Assembly (NCBI RefSeq): GCF_004923315.1
Contig: NZ_CP039642.1
Location: 124,001-188,000, forward strand
Direction of reading: 5' to 3'
Source of the DNA: Azospirillum sp. TSA2s
GTDB lineage: Bacteria; Pseudomonadota; Alphaproteobacteria; Azospirillales; Azospirillaceae
Length of the DNA: 64,000 nucleotides
Both the position numbers and the translations under genes were made by a program. The first letter of the stretch is position 1. Each line of letters starts with the position of its first letter. The notes beneath the pieces were generated by a model that searched no databases, was not told where the DNA came from, and saw nothing but the letters and a program-made list of their open reading frames with translations. Shown piece by piece: positions 8,850 through 17,097 of this stretch.

Positions 8850-10913
8850 ATGAACGCCGCCCACCCAAGCCGGCAGACCGCCGCCCAACCGACCAAAGCC
8901 GGTCCCTTCGCCAATCTGCGCACGGCAACCAAGATCTACACCGGCTTCGGCGTGACGCTCGCGCTGCTGGTCGGCTTGGGGGCGGTGTCCTGGACGGGCT
9001 TGCGATCGAGCGACGACGCGCTCCGCCGCTATGCCGGGCAGTCGCATGTCGCCATGGCGGTGGCGGAGGCGGACACCAACATGGCCGACGCCCTGGGGGC
9101 GGCGGAGGAGTTCGTGTCCAGCGGCTCCGCCGCGGTGGCCGACCGCTTCCGCGTCGACGTGGACAAGTTCGCCAGGAAGCTGGACGCCGCCACCACGCGC
9201 ATGACCAGCGCGACCGACCGCCAGGCGGCGCAGGAGATCGCCAGCCTGCAGAAGACGCTGACCGGCGGCTTCGACCAGCTGGTCGCCGCGCGGACGGAGC
9301 GCGACTCGATCGTCGCGTCGGTGGTGAACAAGCTGGGCGCCGACATCCGCCGCACGCTGAGCGAGACCGTCAAGGCGGAGAAAGATCTGGGCGATCTCGA
9401 CCGCACGGTGCAGGCCGCCGATGTCAGCGAGCAGTACCTGCTGGTCCGCGTGCTGGTCGCCCGCTTCGTGGCGGAGACGCAGGCCGAGGATCTGGCGCGC
9501 ATCCGCAAGGATCTGGCCGATGTGACCGCCAAGGCCACGGCGCTGCGCGACGGCATGGCGGACGGGCCGGTGAAGGCCAAGCTGTCCGATGCGGTCGCCA
9601 AGCTTCCGGCCTATGGCACCGGCATCGACCGCATCGCCAGCTTGAGCGACCAGCTGAAGTCGCTGAACAATGAGACGCTGGGCAAGGCCGGCAAGGAGAT
9701 CGGCGACAAGATCGGCCTGATCCGCGACCATTCCGCCGATTTCCTGTCGCAGCTGGAGACCACCGCCGCCGCCGAGGTGAAGGCGGCAGAAGGGCGCGGC
9801 ACAATGGTGACGGTCGCCGCCCTGCTGATCGGCCTGCTGCTGGCCTGGGCGATTTCGCGGGCGATCACCAAGCCGCTCGGCAACATCACGCGGGCGATGG
9901 GCCGTCTGGCCGAAGGCGACCTGAGCGTCGCCGTCACCGACGACGAGCGCCGGGACGAGATCGGCGCGCTGGCCCGTGCGCTCCAGGTCTTCAAGACCAA
10001 CGCCTATGAGATGGAGCGGATGCGCAAGGCGCAGGAGGAGAGCGAGCGGCAGGCCGCCGCCCAGCGCCGCCAGACCATGATGCAGATGGCCGACACCTTC
10101 GAGAGCGCGGTGAAGGGGATCGTCGACACGGTCGCCAACGCCGCCACCGGCATGCGCGACGCCGCGACCGAGTTGACCGCCACCGCGCAGGAGGCGACCG
10201 AGCGGTCGCTGCTGGTCGCCTCGGCCTCCGAACAGGCTTCGGCCAATGTGCAGACCGTCGCCACCGCGACGGAGGAACTGTCGGCCTCCATCTCCGAGAT
10301 CGGCCAGCAGGTGGAGAACTCCACCCGCATCGCCACCCAGGCGGTGGCCGATGCCGACGGCGCCGACCGCACCATGCGCGATCTGGTCTCCGCCGCCGAG
10401 CAGATCGGCGCGGTGGTCGAACTGATCAGCGGCATCGCCGCCCAGACCAACCTGCTGGCGCTGAACGCCACCATCGAGGCGGCCCGCGCCGGCGAGGCGG
10501 GGAAAGGCTTCGCCGTGGTGGCGAGCGAGGTGAAGGCGCTGGCCAGCCAGACCGCGCGCGCGACCGACGAGATCCAGGCCAAGGTGCAGGAGATTCAGCA
10601 GACCACCGGCGGCGCGCAGAAGGCCATCGGCAGCATCGGCAAGACCATCGGCCACATGAGCGAGATCACCACCGCCATCGCCGCCGCCATCGAGGAACAG
10701 GCCGCCGCCACCCGCGAGATCGCCTCCAGCGTCACCCAGGCGGCGCAGGGCACCGAGGAGGTGTCGAGCAACATCGCCGGCGTCAGCACCGCCGTGCATG
10801 AGACCGGCGACGCCGCCGGCCGCGTCCGCGGCACCTCGCAGGAACTGGCGGTCGAGGCCGAACGCCTGCGCCGGGAGGTGGGGACCTTCATCGCGACGGT
10901 GCGGGCGGCGTAG
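8850..10913 (+). CDS. methyl-accepting chemotaxis protein
   Basis: A 687-residue transmembrane chemoreceptor. TM1 is at about residues 30-50 and TM2 at 316-336, so about 265 residues are periplasmic. That sensing region is all-helical and long, like the helical bimodular (HBM) ligand-binding domains. A HAMP domain follows (about 338-390) and then a cytoplasmic coiled coil. The signalling tip [20 protein letters not shown] is near residue 530 with adaptation regions on both sides. No C-terminal CheR-docking pentapeptide is seen. It would signal to CheA/CheW; the ligand is unknown. The gene stands alone, with possible operator repeats upstream and a REPIN-like element downstream. Confidence 0.93.
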   Translation: MNAAHPSRQTAAQPTKAGPFANLRTATKIYTGFGVTLALLVGLGAVSWTGLRSSDDALRRYAGQSHVAMAVAEADTNMADALGAAEEFVSSGSAAVADRFRVDVDKFARKLDAATTRMTSATDRQAAQEIASLQKTLTGGFDQLVAARTERDSIVASVVNKLGADIRRTLSETVKAEKDLGDLDRTVQAADVSEQYLLVRVLVARFVAETQAEDLARIRKDLADVTAKATALRDGMADGPVKAKLSDAVAKLPAYGTGIDRIASLSDQLKSLNNETLGKAGKEIGDKIGLIRDHSADFLSQLETTAAAEVKAAEGRGTMVTVAALLIGLLLAWAISRAITKPLGNITRAMGRLAEGDLSVAVTDDERRDEIGALARALQVFKTNAYEMERMRKAQEESERQAAAQRRQTMMQMADTFESAVKGIVDTVANAATGMRDAATELTATAQEATERSLLVASASEQASANVQTVATATEELSASISEIGQQVENSTRIATQAVADADGADRTMRDLVSAAEQIGAVVELISGIAAQTNLLALNATIEAARAGEAGKGFAVVASEVKALASQTARATDEIQAKVQEIQQTTGGAQKAIGSIGKTIGHMSEITTAIAAAIEEQAAATREIASSVTQAAQGTEEVSSNIAGVSTAVHETGDAAGRVRGTSQELAVEAERLRREVGTFIATVRAA

Positions 10914-10925
10914 GGGGTGTTGCTA

Positions 10926-11133
10926 TCCCCCTCTCCCCCCCGGGGAGAGGGTCGGGGTGAGGGGGATGCACCGCGTGAATTTGATAAAGGAGCCGGGGGT
11001 GCGCGATGCTTGAAGATCCTCGCCGCGCGCCCCCCTCACCCTAACCCTCTCCCCGCTTTCGGCGGACCAGAGGTCCGCCTGTCGCGTCAGCGCAAACTTA
11101 GTTTGCGCGTGAGCGGGGGGGAGAGGGGATTGT
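10926..11133. repeat. REPIN-like paired palindromic repeat, copy 1
   Basis: A left unit (10926-10966) and a right unit (11029-11133) are inverted relative to each other. Both carry the core CCCTCTCCC...GGGAGAGGG plus a GGGTGAGGGG flank. The right unit is expanded by two extra hairpins: GGCGGACC/GGTCCGCC at 11061-11079 and CGCAAAC/GTTTGCG at 11091-11107. It lies between convergent mcp and trxC and contains the trxC stop codon. Copies with the same core occur at 13776 and 44209. Confidence 0.8.
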
Positions 11134-11613
11134 CTGCCGCACCCATGCCACCAGGGCCGGAAGCGGCATTGCGCCGGCGGTGCGGGCGATTTCGCGGCCG
11201 TGATGGACCAGGACCAGCGACGGGATGCTGCGGATGGCGAAGCGGCCGGCGAGGTCGGGAGAGGCCTCGGTGTCGATCTTGGCGAGGCGGACGTGGGGTT
11301 CCAGTTGGGCCGCGGCCTGGGCGAAGACGGGGGCCATCATGCGGCAGGGGCCGCACCACTCGGCCCAGAAGTCGATCAGCAGCGGCAGGTCGCTCTTCTC
11401 GGCATGCGCGGCGAAGCGGCGGGCGTCGAGCGCCACCGGCTTTCCTTCGAACAGGGCGTTGCCGCAGCGACCGCACTTGCCGCGGCCCAGACGGGCCGGA
11501 GGCACGCGGTTCAGCGTGTCGCAATGCGGACAGGCGATGTGCAGGCTGTCGGCGGCTGTGGAAGAACCGGGGCCTGTGGAAGACTGACCGGAAGCTTGGG
11601 CGGTGGGCGGCAT
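11098..11613 (-). CDS. trxC: thioredoxin 2 (TrxC-type)
   Basis: A 171-residue cytoplasmic dithiol oxidoreductase. The N-terminal zinc finger uses C28, C31, C47 and C50 (CPHC...CGRC), which separates TrxC from TrxA. The active site WCGPC is at 86-90 and the cis-proline follows in RSIPSLVL. The first 20 residues are a low-complexity Ser/Thr/Pro extension. The last 11 or so residues (ending SPPRSRAN) are encoded inside the palindromic repeat at 11029-11133, so the C-terminal tail has been supplied by the repeat. Confidence 0.92.
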   Translation of the reverse strand: MPPTAQASGQSSTGPGSSTAADSLHIACPHCDTLNRVPPARLGRGKCGRCGNALFEGKPVALDARRFAAHAEKSDLPLLIDFWAEWCGPCRMMAPVFAQAAAQLEPHVRLAKIDTEASPDLAGRFAIRSIPSLVLVHHGREIARTAGAMPLPALVAWVRQTIPSPPRSRAN

Positions 11614-11700
11614 GGCGGGGCTCCTTCCCCTGGCAGCTTGTCCACCGTCGATGTATGGGGCCGGAGCCGCCCGCTCAAGATCCCCTCAAGGCAGGCGGGC

Positions 11701-11955
11701 CTATTCCTGACGGCCCATCAGGCCTTCCAGCTTTGCGAAATCCACATATTGCGCCGGCCGGTCCTTCAACAGGTCCGGGGTCGCCTGGGCATTCTCCCGC
11801 GCGCATTCGGCGACGTAGCGGGCCAAGAGGTCGCGCATGACCTCGGCCAGAGGCGTCTGCCGCTGACGTGCGTAATTCTTGGCGACATCTTTGATTCTGC
11901 GGTCAACGCGCAAAGAGATCGTCGCCTTCTTTGGATGAAACGGATCTCCGATCAT
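11701..11955 (-). CDS. ribbon-helix-helix-like small protein
   Basis: An 84-residue protein. KKATISLRVDRRIKDVAKNYA followed by LAEVMRDLLARYV gives the beta-helix-helix order of Arc/MetJ/CopG regulators, often antitoxins. The family dimerises and binds short repeated operators. No toxin-like gene is adjacent. The frame is open to a GTG at 11985, but the ATG at 11955 is preceded by GGTGGGGGA and was chosen. Upstream DNA holds an inverted repeat (CCACCAATC near 11965 and GATCGGTGG near 12003) and many GTGGAT elements that could be its own operators. Confidence 0.5.
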   Translation of the reverse strand: MIGDPFHPKKATISLRVDRRIKDVAKNYARQRQTPLAEVMRDLLARYVAECARENAQATPDLLKDRPAQYVDFAKLEGLMGRQE

Positions 11956-12073
11956 GACGATCCCCCACCAATCTTGCTGATCCACGTTATTTGGATATGC
12001 CGGATCGGTGGTGGATACAAGGATCCATGGGAAGGCGGGCGATAAAACTTGGGGATGATAACTTGTGAATTTG

Positions 12074-12189
12074 TGTGGATAAAATTTCCGCTGGTTTTCT
12101 TCTCCACAGAATCTGTGGATAGATGTGTGCGCAATCTCCGAACAGAATCATCCACACCCTTCCGGCTGGCCCATCCGGCCTGTGGATGA
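12074..12189. promoter_or_regulatory. cluster of five DnaA-box-like sites
   Basis: Sites matching TTATCCACA or its complement in at least 8 of 9 positions: 12074-12082 (TGTGGATAA, exact), 12100-12108 (TTCTCCACA), 12114-12122 (TGTGGATAG), 12148-12156 (TCATCCACA) and 12181-12189 (TGTGGATGA). Two are on one strand orientation and three on the other. Two further GTGGAT cores lie near 11982 and 12009. The stretch is gene-free and more AT-rich than its surroundings. It may be a DnaA-titration or origin-like site, or an operator array for the neighbouring ribbon-helix-helix protein. Confidence 0.5.
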
Positions 12190-12199
12190 GTGGGTTTGC

Positions 12200-12697
12200 C
12201 TATTTTTTAGGCGAATGGGACAGCTTCTCCGGCCCCGGTCCGCCGACCAGCCGCAGCCGGCCGGCCGGCGACAGGTCGGGCAGGATGGACAGCACGGTTT
12301 CCTCGGTCAGTTCGCCGATCTGGCGGCGCTTGGCGCGGGCGGCGGAGGTCGCGGCGCGCAGGGAGTCGAAATCCACAGGCTCGGCCTGGAGCAGGGCGCG
12401 CACCCGCTGCCCGGCCTCGCGGTACTCCTGGGACAGCGCATCGTAGCGCGGGCGCAGCGGCTCGAAAGCGGCGCGCAGGACGGCGGCGTCGGCGTCGGAC
12501 AGGTCGGCGGCCACACGCTCGACGAAGCGGTCGGGCATCGGCCGGTAGGGCGGGGGCGGCGGGTTGCGGATCGTCGCCACCAGCATGGCGCCGAGGAACA
12601 GGTTCAGCGCCAGCGATGCCAGGGCCAGCGTGCGCAGGCTGATCCGCTGGCGCAGTCGGGTCAGGACGGACGGCTGGGGGGCGGCGAAACCGCTCAT
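12200..12697 (-). CDS. periplasmic heavy-metal sensor-like protein (CnrX/Spy-like)
   Basis: A 165-residue protein anchored by one membrane span at about residues 24-42 (LALASLALNLFLGAML), with a helical periplasmic domain behind it. The domain has an LSDADAAVLRAAFEP helix, an arginine-rich repeat pattern and a C-terminal ETVLSILPDLSPAGR, as in the heavy-metal resistance/CpxP-like family. Its start overlaps the stop of the anti-sigma gene by 4 bases. In CnrYXH systems such a sensor holds the anti-sigma factor until metal binds; by analogy it senses an envelope signal for the ECF factor two genes upstream. Confidence 0.75.
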   Translation of the reverse strand: MSGFAAPQPSVLTRLRQRISLRTLALASLALNLFLGAMLVATIRNPPPPPYRPMPDRFVERVAADLSDADAAVLRAAFEPLRPRYDALSQEYREAGQRVRALLQAEPVDFDSLRAATSAARAKRRQIGELTEETVLSILPDLSPAGRLRLVGGPGPEKLSHSPKK

Positions 12698-13134
12698 CGG
12701 GAGTCTCCGTCGAACAGGGTGACGACCTCGTCGCTCAGCAGGGCCAGTTCCTGGCTGCGCGGTGCGGTGGGGGCGGGGCCGGCGAGCTGGCTGGCAAGCT
12801 GTCCGGTCAGCCAGCCGAGCGCGAGCAGGGCGACGCAGAAGCCGGCGAACGTCCGCCGCGGCATCCGGCCGAGCAGGAGCATCGCGATGCTGTCCTGCGG
12901 CATGGCGCGCGCCGCCTTGCCGACGGCGGCCAGCAGCCGGTCGACGCGGGCAACCTCCACCGGCAGGGCGGGGGTGGCGAGCAGGCGGTCGAAGGACTGC
13001 GCGTCCTCCAGCGCCGTGCGCAGGGCGGGGGAGCGGGCGAGCGCGGCGTCGGCCGCGGCGCGCAACTCCGGCGGCCAGCGCTCCGGGGCGGCGCCGTACT
13101 CGTCCAGGTGGCGGAGGAAGTCTTCGTTGGTCAT
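12694..13134 (-). CDS. putative membrane anti-sigma factor
   Basis: A 146-residue protein. A helical cytoplasmic N-terminal part contains the pattern DEYGAAPERWP typical of small anti-sigma proteins beside ECF genes. One hydrophobic span lies at about residues 95-115 (FAGFCVALLALGWLTGQLA) with a short periplasmic tail. It starts 13 bases after the ECF sigma stop and overlaps the metal-sensor gene by 4 bases, so the three form one operon. Its role as the inhibitor is inferred from position and topology. Confidence 0.7.
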   Translation of the reverse strand: MTNEDFLRHLDEYGAAPERWPPELRAAADAALARSPALRTALEDAQSFDRLLATPALPVEVARVDRLLAAVGKAARAMPQDSIAMLLLGRMPRRTFAGFCVALLALGWLTGQLASQLAGPAPTAPRSQELALLSDEVVTLFDGDSR

Positions 13135-13147
13135 GGCATCCTCCCCC

Positions 13148-13714
13148 TCATTGGGCGTCGGCGGCGGTGAGCGCGGTCTTCAGCGCGGCGCGGGCGCGGG
13201 CCAGCAGCGAGGCGAAGGCGCTTTCGCTCATGGTCAGGACCTCGGCGGCCTGCCGCAGGCTGAGGCCCTCCTGGTGGAACAGCACGACGGCGGCGCGCTG
13301 GCGGTCGGGCAGGGCGGCCAGCGCCCGGTTGACCCGCTCGGCGGTCTGGCGCTCGGCGATGCGGGCCAGCGCGTCGGGTGACTCGTCGGGCGGATCGCCG
13401 GCGTCCTCCAGCGGCGACCAGCCGGGGCGGCGGCCACGGTCGATGGCGAGGTTCATGACGATGCGGTAGAGCCATGTGGTGAAGGCGGCCCGCGCCCCAT
13501 CCCAGCGGCCGGCATGCTGCCAGACCCGCAGGAAGGCCTCCTGCGCGATCTCGTCGGCGTCGGACGGGTTGCCGGTCATCCGCTGGGCCAGCGCCACGGC
13601 GCGGCGCATGTGGCGGGCGGCCAGCCGGTCGAAGGCGGCGGCGTCGCCACCGGCCACGCGCTCCATCAACCCGTCGTCGCTGTCGGTGTCGTCGGCCACC
13701 GGGGCTCCGCTCAT
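13148..13714 (-). CDS. ECF-type RNA polymerase sigma factor
   Basis: A 188-residue sigma-70 family protein with only regions 2 and 4. Region 2 includes DADEIAQEAFLRVWQHAGRWDG and FTTWLYRIVMNLAIDRGRR. Region 4 includes LPDRQRAAVVLFHQEGLSLRQAAEVL with MSESAFASLLARARAAL. The frame stays open a long way upstream through the repeat and mdtC, but homology begins at the ATG at 13714. It heads an operon with an anti-sigma and a periplasmic sensor and lies behind mdtABC on the same strand, separated by a REPIN-like element. Control of the efflux genes is possible but unproven. Confidence 0.9.
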   Translation of the reverse strand: MSGAPVADDTDSDDGLMERVAGGDAAAFDRLAARHMRRAVALAQRMTGNPSDADEIAQEAFLRVWQHAGRWDGARAAFTTWLYRIVMNLAIDRGRRPGWSPLEDAGDPPDESPDALARIAERQTAERVNRALAALPDRQRAAVVLFHQEGLSLRQAAEVLTMSESAFASLLARARAALKTALTAADAQ

Positions 13715-13775
13715 GCCGTGGGCGAGAACTATGCCCAAGAGGGGGGAGAGGCGCCAGCGGGATGGGGATATTGCT

Positions 13776-13931
13776 CCCTCTCCCGTCCCGGGAGAGGGAA
13801 GGGGCCCAAGCGGAGCTTGGGAAGGGTGAGGGGTGATCCAAGGAACCATGCGGTTCAGGAATTTTGGAACACCCCTCACCCTCCCCGCGCTTTCAGCGCG
13901 GGTCCCCGCCCTCTCCCGGGGCGGGAGAGGG
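13776..13931. repeat. REPIN-like paired palindromic repeat, copy 2
   Basis: The left unit at 13776-13835 starts with a 23-base palindrome (CCCTCTCCC/GGGAGAGGG) and a hairpin CCCAAG-CGGAG-CTTGGG at 13805-13821. The inverted right unit at 13871-13931 has a CCCGCGCT/AGCGCGGG hairpin and ends with the same palindrome. The 35-base centre is not palindromic. It lies between mdtC and the ECF sigma gene, where it may attenuate read-through or stabilise mRNA. Confidence 0.85.
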
Positions 13932-13971
13932 CATTTATCGCCGAGGATCAGTACACCCATCCTCCGCCCTC

Positions 13972-16900
13972 CTATTCCGCCGGAGCGGCGATGGCGGCGC
14001 GGCTGCTGCGCCGCAGGGCCAGCCGCTCCAGGGTCAGATAGACCACCGGCGTGGTGTAGAGCGTCAGCATCTGGCTGACCAGCAGGCCGCCGATGATGGC
14101 GATGCCGAGCGGGCGGCGGATCTCGCCGCCGGTGCCGTAGTCGAAGGCCAGGGGCACGGCGCCCAGCAGCGCCGCCATCGTCGTCATCATGATCGGGCGG
14201 AAGCGGACCAGTCCGGCCTCGCGGATCGCCTCCAGGGGCGACAGGCCGCGCTCGCGCTCCGCCTCCAGGGCGAAGTCGATCATCATGATGGCGTTCTTCT
14301 TGACGATGCCGATCAGCAGGATGATGCCGATCAAGGCCACGATCGACAGGTCGTAGCCGGTCAGGATCAGCGCGATCAGCGCCCCCAGCCCGGCCGACGG
14401 CAGGGTCGACAGGATGGTCAGCGGGTGGATCAGGCTTTCGTAGAGCACCCCCAGCACGATGTAGATGGTGATCAGCGCCGCCAGGATCAGCAGCGGCTGG
14501 CTGGAGGAGGATTGCTGGAAGGCGCGCGCGTCGCCCTGGAAGCCGGCGCGGATGCTGGCGGGCATGCCGATGTCCTCCGCCGCGCGCTGGATCAGCTCGG
14601 TCGCCTGGGACAGCGAGACGCCGGTGGCGAGGTCGAAGGTCAGGTTGGCGACCGGGAATCCGCTCTGGTGCTGGATGCTGGCGGCCTGGTTGCCGATGAC
14701 GACGCGCGAAACCGCCGACAGCGGCACCATGCCGCTGCGGCCCGTGACGTAGATGCGCTTCAGGTCGTCGGGGCCGAGCGCCTCGGATGGCGCGACCTCC
14801 AGCACCACCTTGTGCTGGTTCTGCGCCAGATACATGGTCGAGACCTGCCGCTGGCCGAAGGCGTCGTAGAGCGTCGCCTCCAGGCTGCTGAGCGACACGC
14901 CGAGCCGGGTGGCGGCGTCGCGGTCGACGATGACGTTGGCCTGGATGCCGCCGTTCTGGCGGTCGTTGGCGACGTCGACCAGCTCCGGCAGGGTGCGCAT
15001 CTTCTCCACCAGCTTGGGCGCCCATTCGTTCAGCGCGCCGATGTCGGCGTCCTGCAGGCTGTAGCGGTACTGGCTGCGCCCCTGGAAGCCGCCGACGCGG
15101 ATGTCCTGCACCGGCATCAGGTAGAGCTGCACCCCCGGCACCTTGCCGGCGCGCTGGCGCAGCCGCTGGGTGACGGTGGGCAGGTCGTCGCGCTCCGCCT
15201 TCGGTTTCAGGGCGATGTAGATCTGGCCGGAATAGGTGCCGCCGGGACCGCCGCCGCCGATGGTGCCGCCGACGCTGGCAACTGCCGGGTCGCCGGCCAC
15301 CGCCTCCTGCAGCGCGCGCTGGCGCGTCACCATGGCGCGGAAGGAGATGTCGGGCGGCGGGTCGCTGAAGCCGATCAGCAGCCCGGTGTCCTGCTGCGGC
15401 ACGAATCCCTTCGGCACCTGCCCGTAGAGCCAGACGCTGACGCCGATGATGGCGACCGTCGCCAGCAGCATGGTGCGGCGGTGGGCCAGCACCCAGTCGA
15501 GGCCGCCGGCATAGAGGCCGAACAGGCGGTCGCCGATCCAGCCGAGGGCGCGGGCGAGGCGTCCGGGGGAGCTGCGCTCCGCCTCTGGTGCCAGCAGATG
15601 GGCGCACATCATCGGGGTCAGGGTCAGCGACACCACCGCCGAGACGGCGATGGCGACCGACAGCACCACGGCGAACTCGCGGAACAGCCGGCCCTGGATG
15701 CCGCCCATGAACAGGATGGGGATGAAGACGGCGACCAGCGACAGGCTGATGGAGATCACGGTGAAGGCGACCTGCCGGGCGCCCTTCACCGCCGCCTCGA
15801 ACGGCTTGGCGCTCTTTTCGATATGGCGGACGATGTTCTCGATGACGACGATGGCGTCGTCCACCACGAAGCCGACCGAGATGGTCAGCGCCATCAGCGA
15901 GAAATTGTCCAGGCTGTAGCCGACGATCCACATGACGCCGAAGGTGCCGGCCAGCGACAGCGGCACCGAGGCCGCCGGGATCACCGTCGCCCACAGCCGG
16001 CGCAGGAACAGCGCCATCACCATCACCACCAGCGCCACCGTGACCGCCAGCGTCTTCTGCACGTCGTCGATGGAGGCGCGGATGGTCGGCGTGCGGTCGG
16101 TGCGCACCGACAGGCTGACCCCCGGTGGCATCCAGCCGCGCAGGGTCGGCAGCTCCGCCCGGATGCGGTCCACCGTCTCCACCACGTTGGAGCCCGGCTG
16201 CTTCTGGATGTTGATGAGGACGGCGCGCTGGCCGTCCTGCCACGCGGCGGTGCGGCTGTTCTCCGGCGCCTCGATCACCTCGGCGACGTCGCCGAGCCGG
16301 ATGGTGGCGCCGTTCTTCTCGGTCACGATCAGCCGGCGGTAGGCATCGGCGCCGAACAGCTGGTCGCTGGCGCCGATCGACCAGGATTCATGGGTGCCGT
16401 CGAAGCTCCCCTTCGGTCCGTTGGCGTTGGCCTGGGAGATGACGCTGCGGATCGACTCCAGGCTGACGCCCATGTTGGCCGCGGCGGCGGCATTGACGCG
16501 GACGCGCACCGCCGTCTTCTCCGCCCCGTTGATGGAGACCTGGGCCACCCCCTCGATCTGGCTCAGGCGCTGGCCGATGATGCTGTCGGCGAGATTGTAG
16601 AGGTCGGCCGGGGCGAGCGTGGTGGAGGTCATGGCCAGCGTCATCACCGGCGCGTCGGCCGGGTTGATGCGCCGCATCTTGGGCGGGCTGGGCAGGTCGG
16701 CCGGCAGGTCGCCGCCGGCGGCGTTGATGGCGGCCTGCACGTCGCGCGAGGCGGCCTCCACATTGCGGTTCAGGTCGAACTGCACGACGACGACGGTGCT
16801 GCCGAGCTTGCTGTTGGAGGTCATCTCCGACACGCCGGCGATGCGGGAGAGGCGGCGTTCCAGCGGCGTGGCGACGGAGGCGGCCATGGTCTCCGGGCTG

Positions 16901-17091
16901 GCGCCGGGCAGCGAGGCGGTGACGATGATGGTGGGGAACTCCACCTGCGGCAGCGGCGCCACCGGCAGGAAGCGGTAGGCCACCATGCCGAGGATCATCA
17001 GCCCGACCATCAGCAGCGACGTGCCGACCGGCCGCCGGATGAACAGGGCGGAGAGCGAGGCGCCGGAGGGCAGGAGGTTTGCGGGAAGCAT
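13972..17091 (-). CDS. mdtC: RND multidrug efflux permease, MdtC-like
   Basis: A 1039-residue inner-membrane RND transporter, with TM1 at about residues 20-40 (GTSLLMVGLMILGMVAYRFL) and two large periplasmic loops. Proton-relay segments of the family are present in the central helices (VGFVVDDAIVVIENIVRHIE, and later GIVKKNAIMMIDFALEAE). It is the second of two adjacent permeases behind one adaptor, as in MdtABC, where MdtB and MdtC form a mixed trimer. It starts 6 bases after the mdtB stop. No TolC-like gene is in the operon. Substrates in other bacteria include bile salts and novobiocin; here they are unknown. Confidence 0.85.
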   Translation of the reverse strand: MLPANLLPSGASLSALFIRRPVGTSLLMVGLMILGMVAYRFLPVAPLPQVEFPTIIVTASLPGASPETMAASVATPLERRLSRIAGVSEMTSNSKLGSTVVVVQFDLNRNVEAASRDVQAAINAAGGDLPADLPSPPKMRRINPADAPVMTLAMTSTTLAPADLYNLADSIIGQRLSQIEGVAQVSINGAEKTAVRVRVNAAAAANMGVSLESIRSVISQANANGPKGSFDGTHESWSIGASDQLFGADAYRRLIVTEKNGATIRLGDVAEVIEAPENSRTAAWQDGQRAVLINIQKQPGSNVVETVDRIRAELPTLRGWMPPGVSLSVRTDRTPTIRASIDDVQKTLAVTVALVVMVMALFLRRLWATVIPAASVPLSLAGTFGVMWIVGYSLDNFSLMALTISVGFVVDDAIVVIENIVRHIEKSAKPFEAAVKGARQVAFTVISISLSLVAVFIPILFMGGIQGRLFREFAVVLSVAIAVSAVVSLTLTPMMCAHLLAPEAERSSPGRLARALGWIGDRLFGLYAGGLDWVLAHRRTMLLATVAIIGVSVWLYGQVPKGFVPQQDTGLLIGFSDPPPDISFRAMVTRQRALQEAVAGDPAVASVGGTIGGGGPGGTYSGQIYIALKPKAERDDLPTVTQRLRQRAGKVPGVQLYLMPVQDIRVGGFQGRSQYRYSLQDADIGALNEWAPKLVEKMRTLPELVDVANDRQNGGIQANVIVDRDAATRLGVSLSSLEATLYDAFGQRQVSTMYLAQNQHKVVLEVAPSEALGPDDLKRIYVTGRSGMVPLSAVSRVVIGNQAASIQHQSGFPVANLTFDLATGVSLSQATELIQRAAEDIGMPASIRAGFQGDARAFQQSSSSQPLLILAALITIYIVLGVLYESLIHPLTILSTLPSAGLGALIALILTGYDLSIVALIGIILLIGIVKKNAIMMIDFALEAERERGLSPLEAIREAGLVRFRPIMMTTMAALLGAVPLAFDYGTGGEIRRPLGIAIIGGLLVSQMLTLYTTPVVYLTLERLALRRSSRAAIAAPAE

Positions 17092-17097
17092 GGCCGG

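Noticed and set aside
13148..16243. Upstream extension of the ECF sigma gene as a 1031-residue protein
   Set aside because: The extra 840 codons run through the REPIN and a shadow frame of mdtC; homology begins only at the ATG at 13714.
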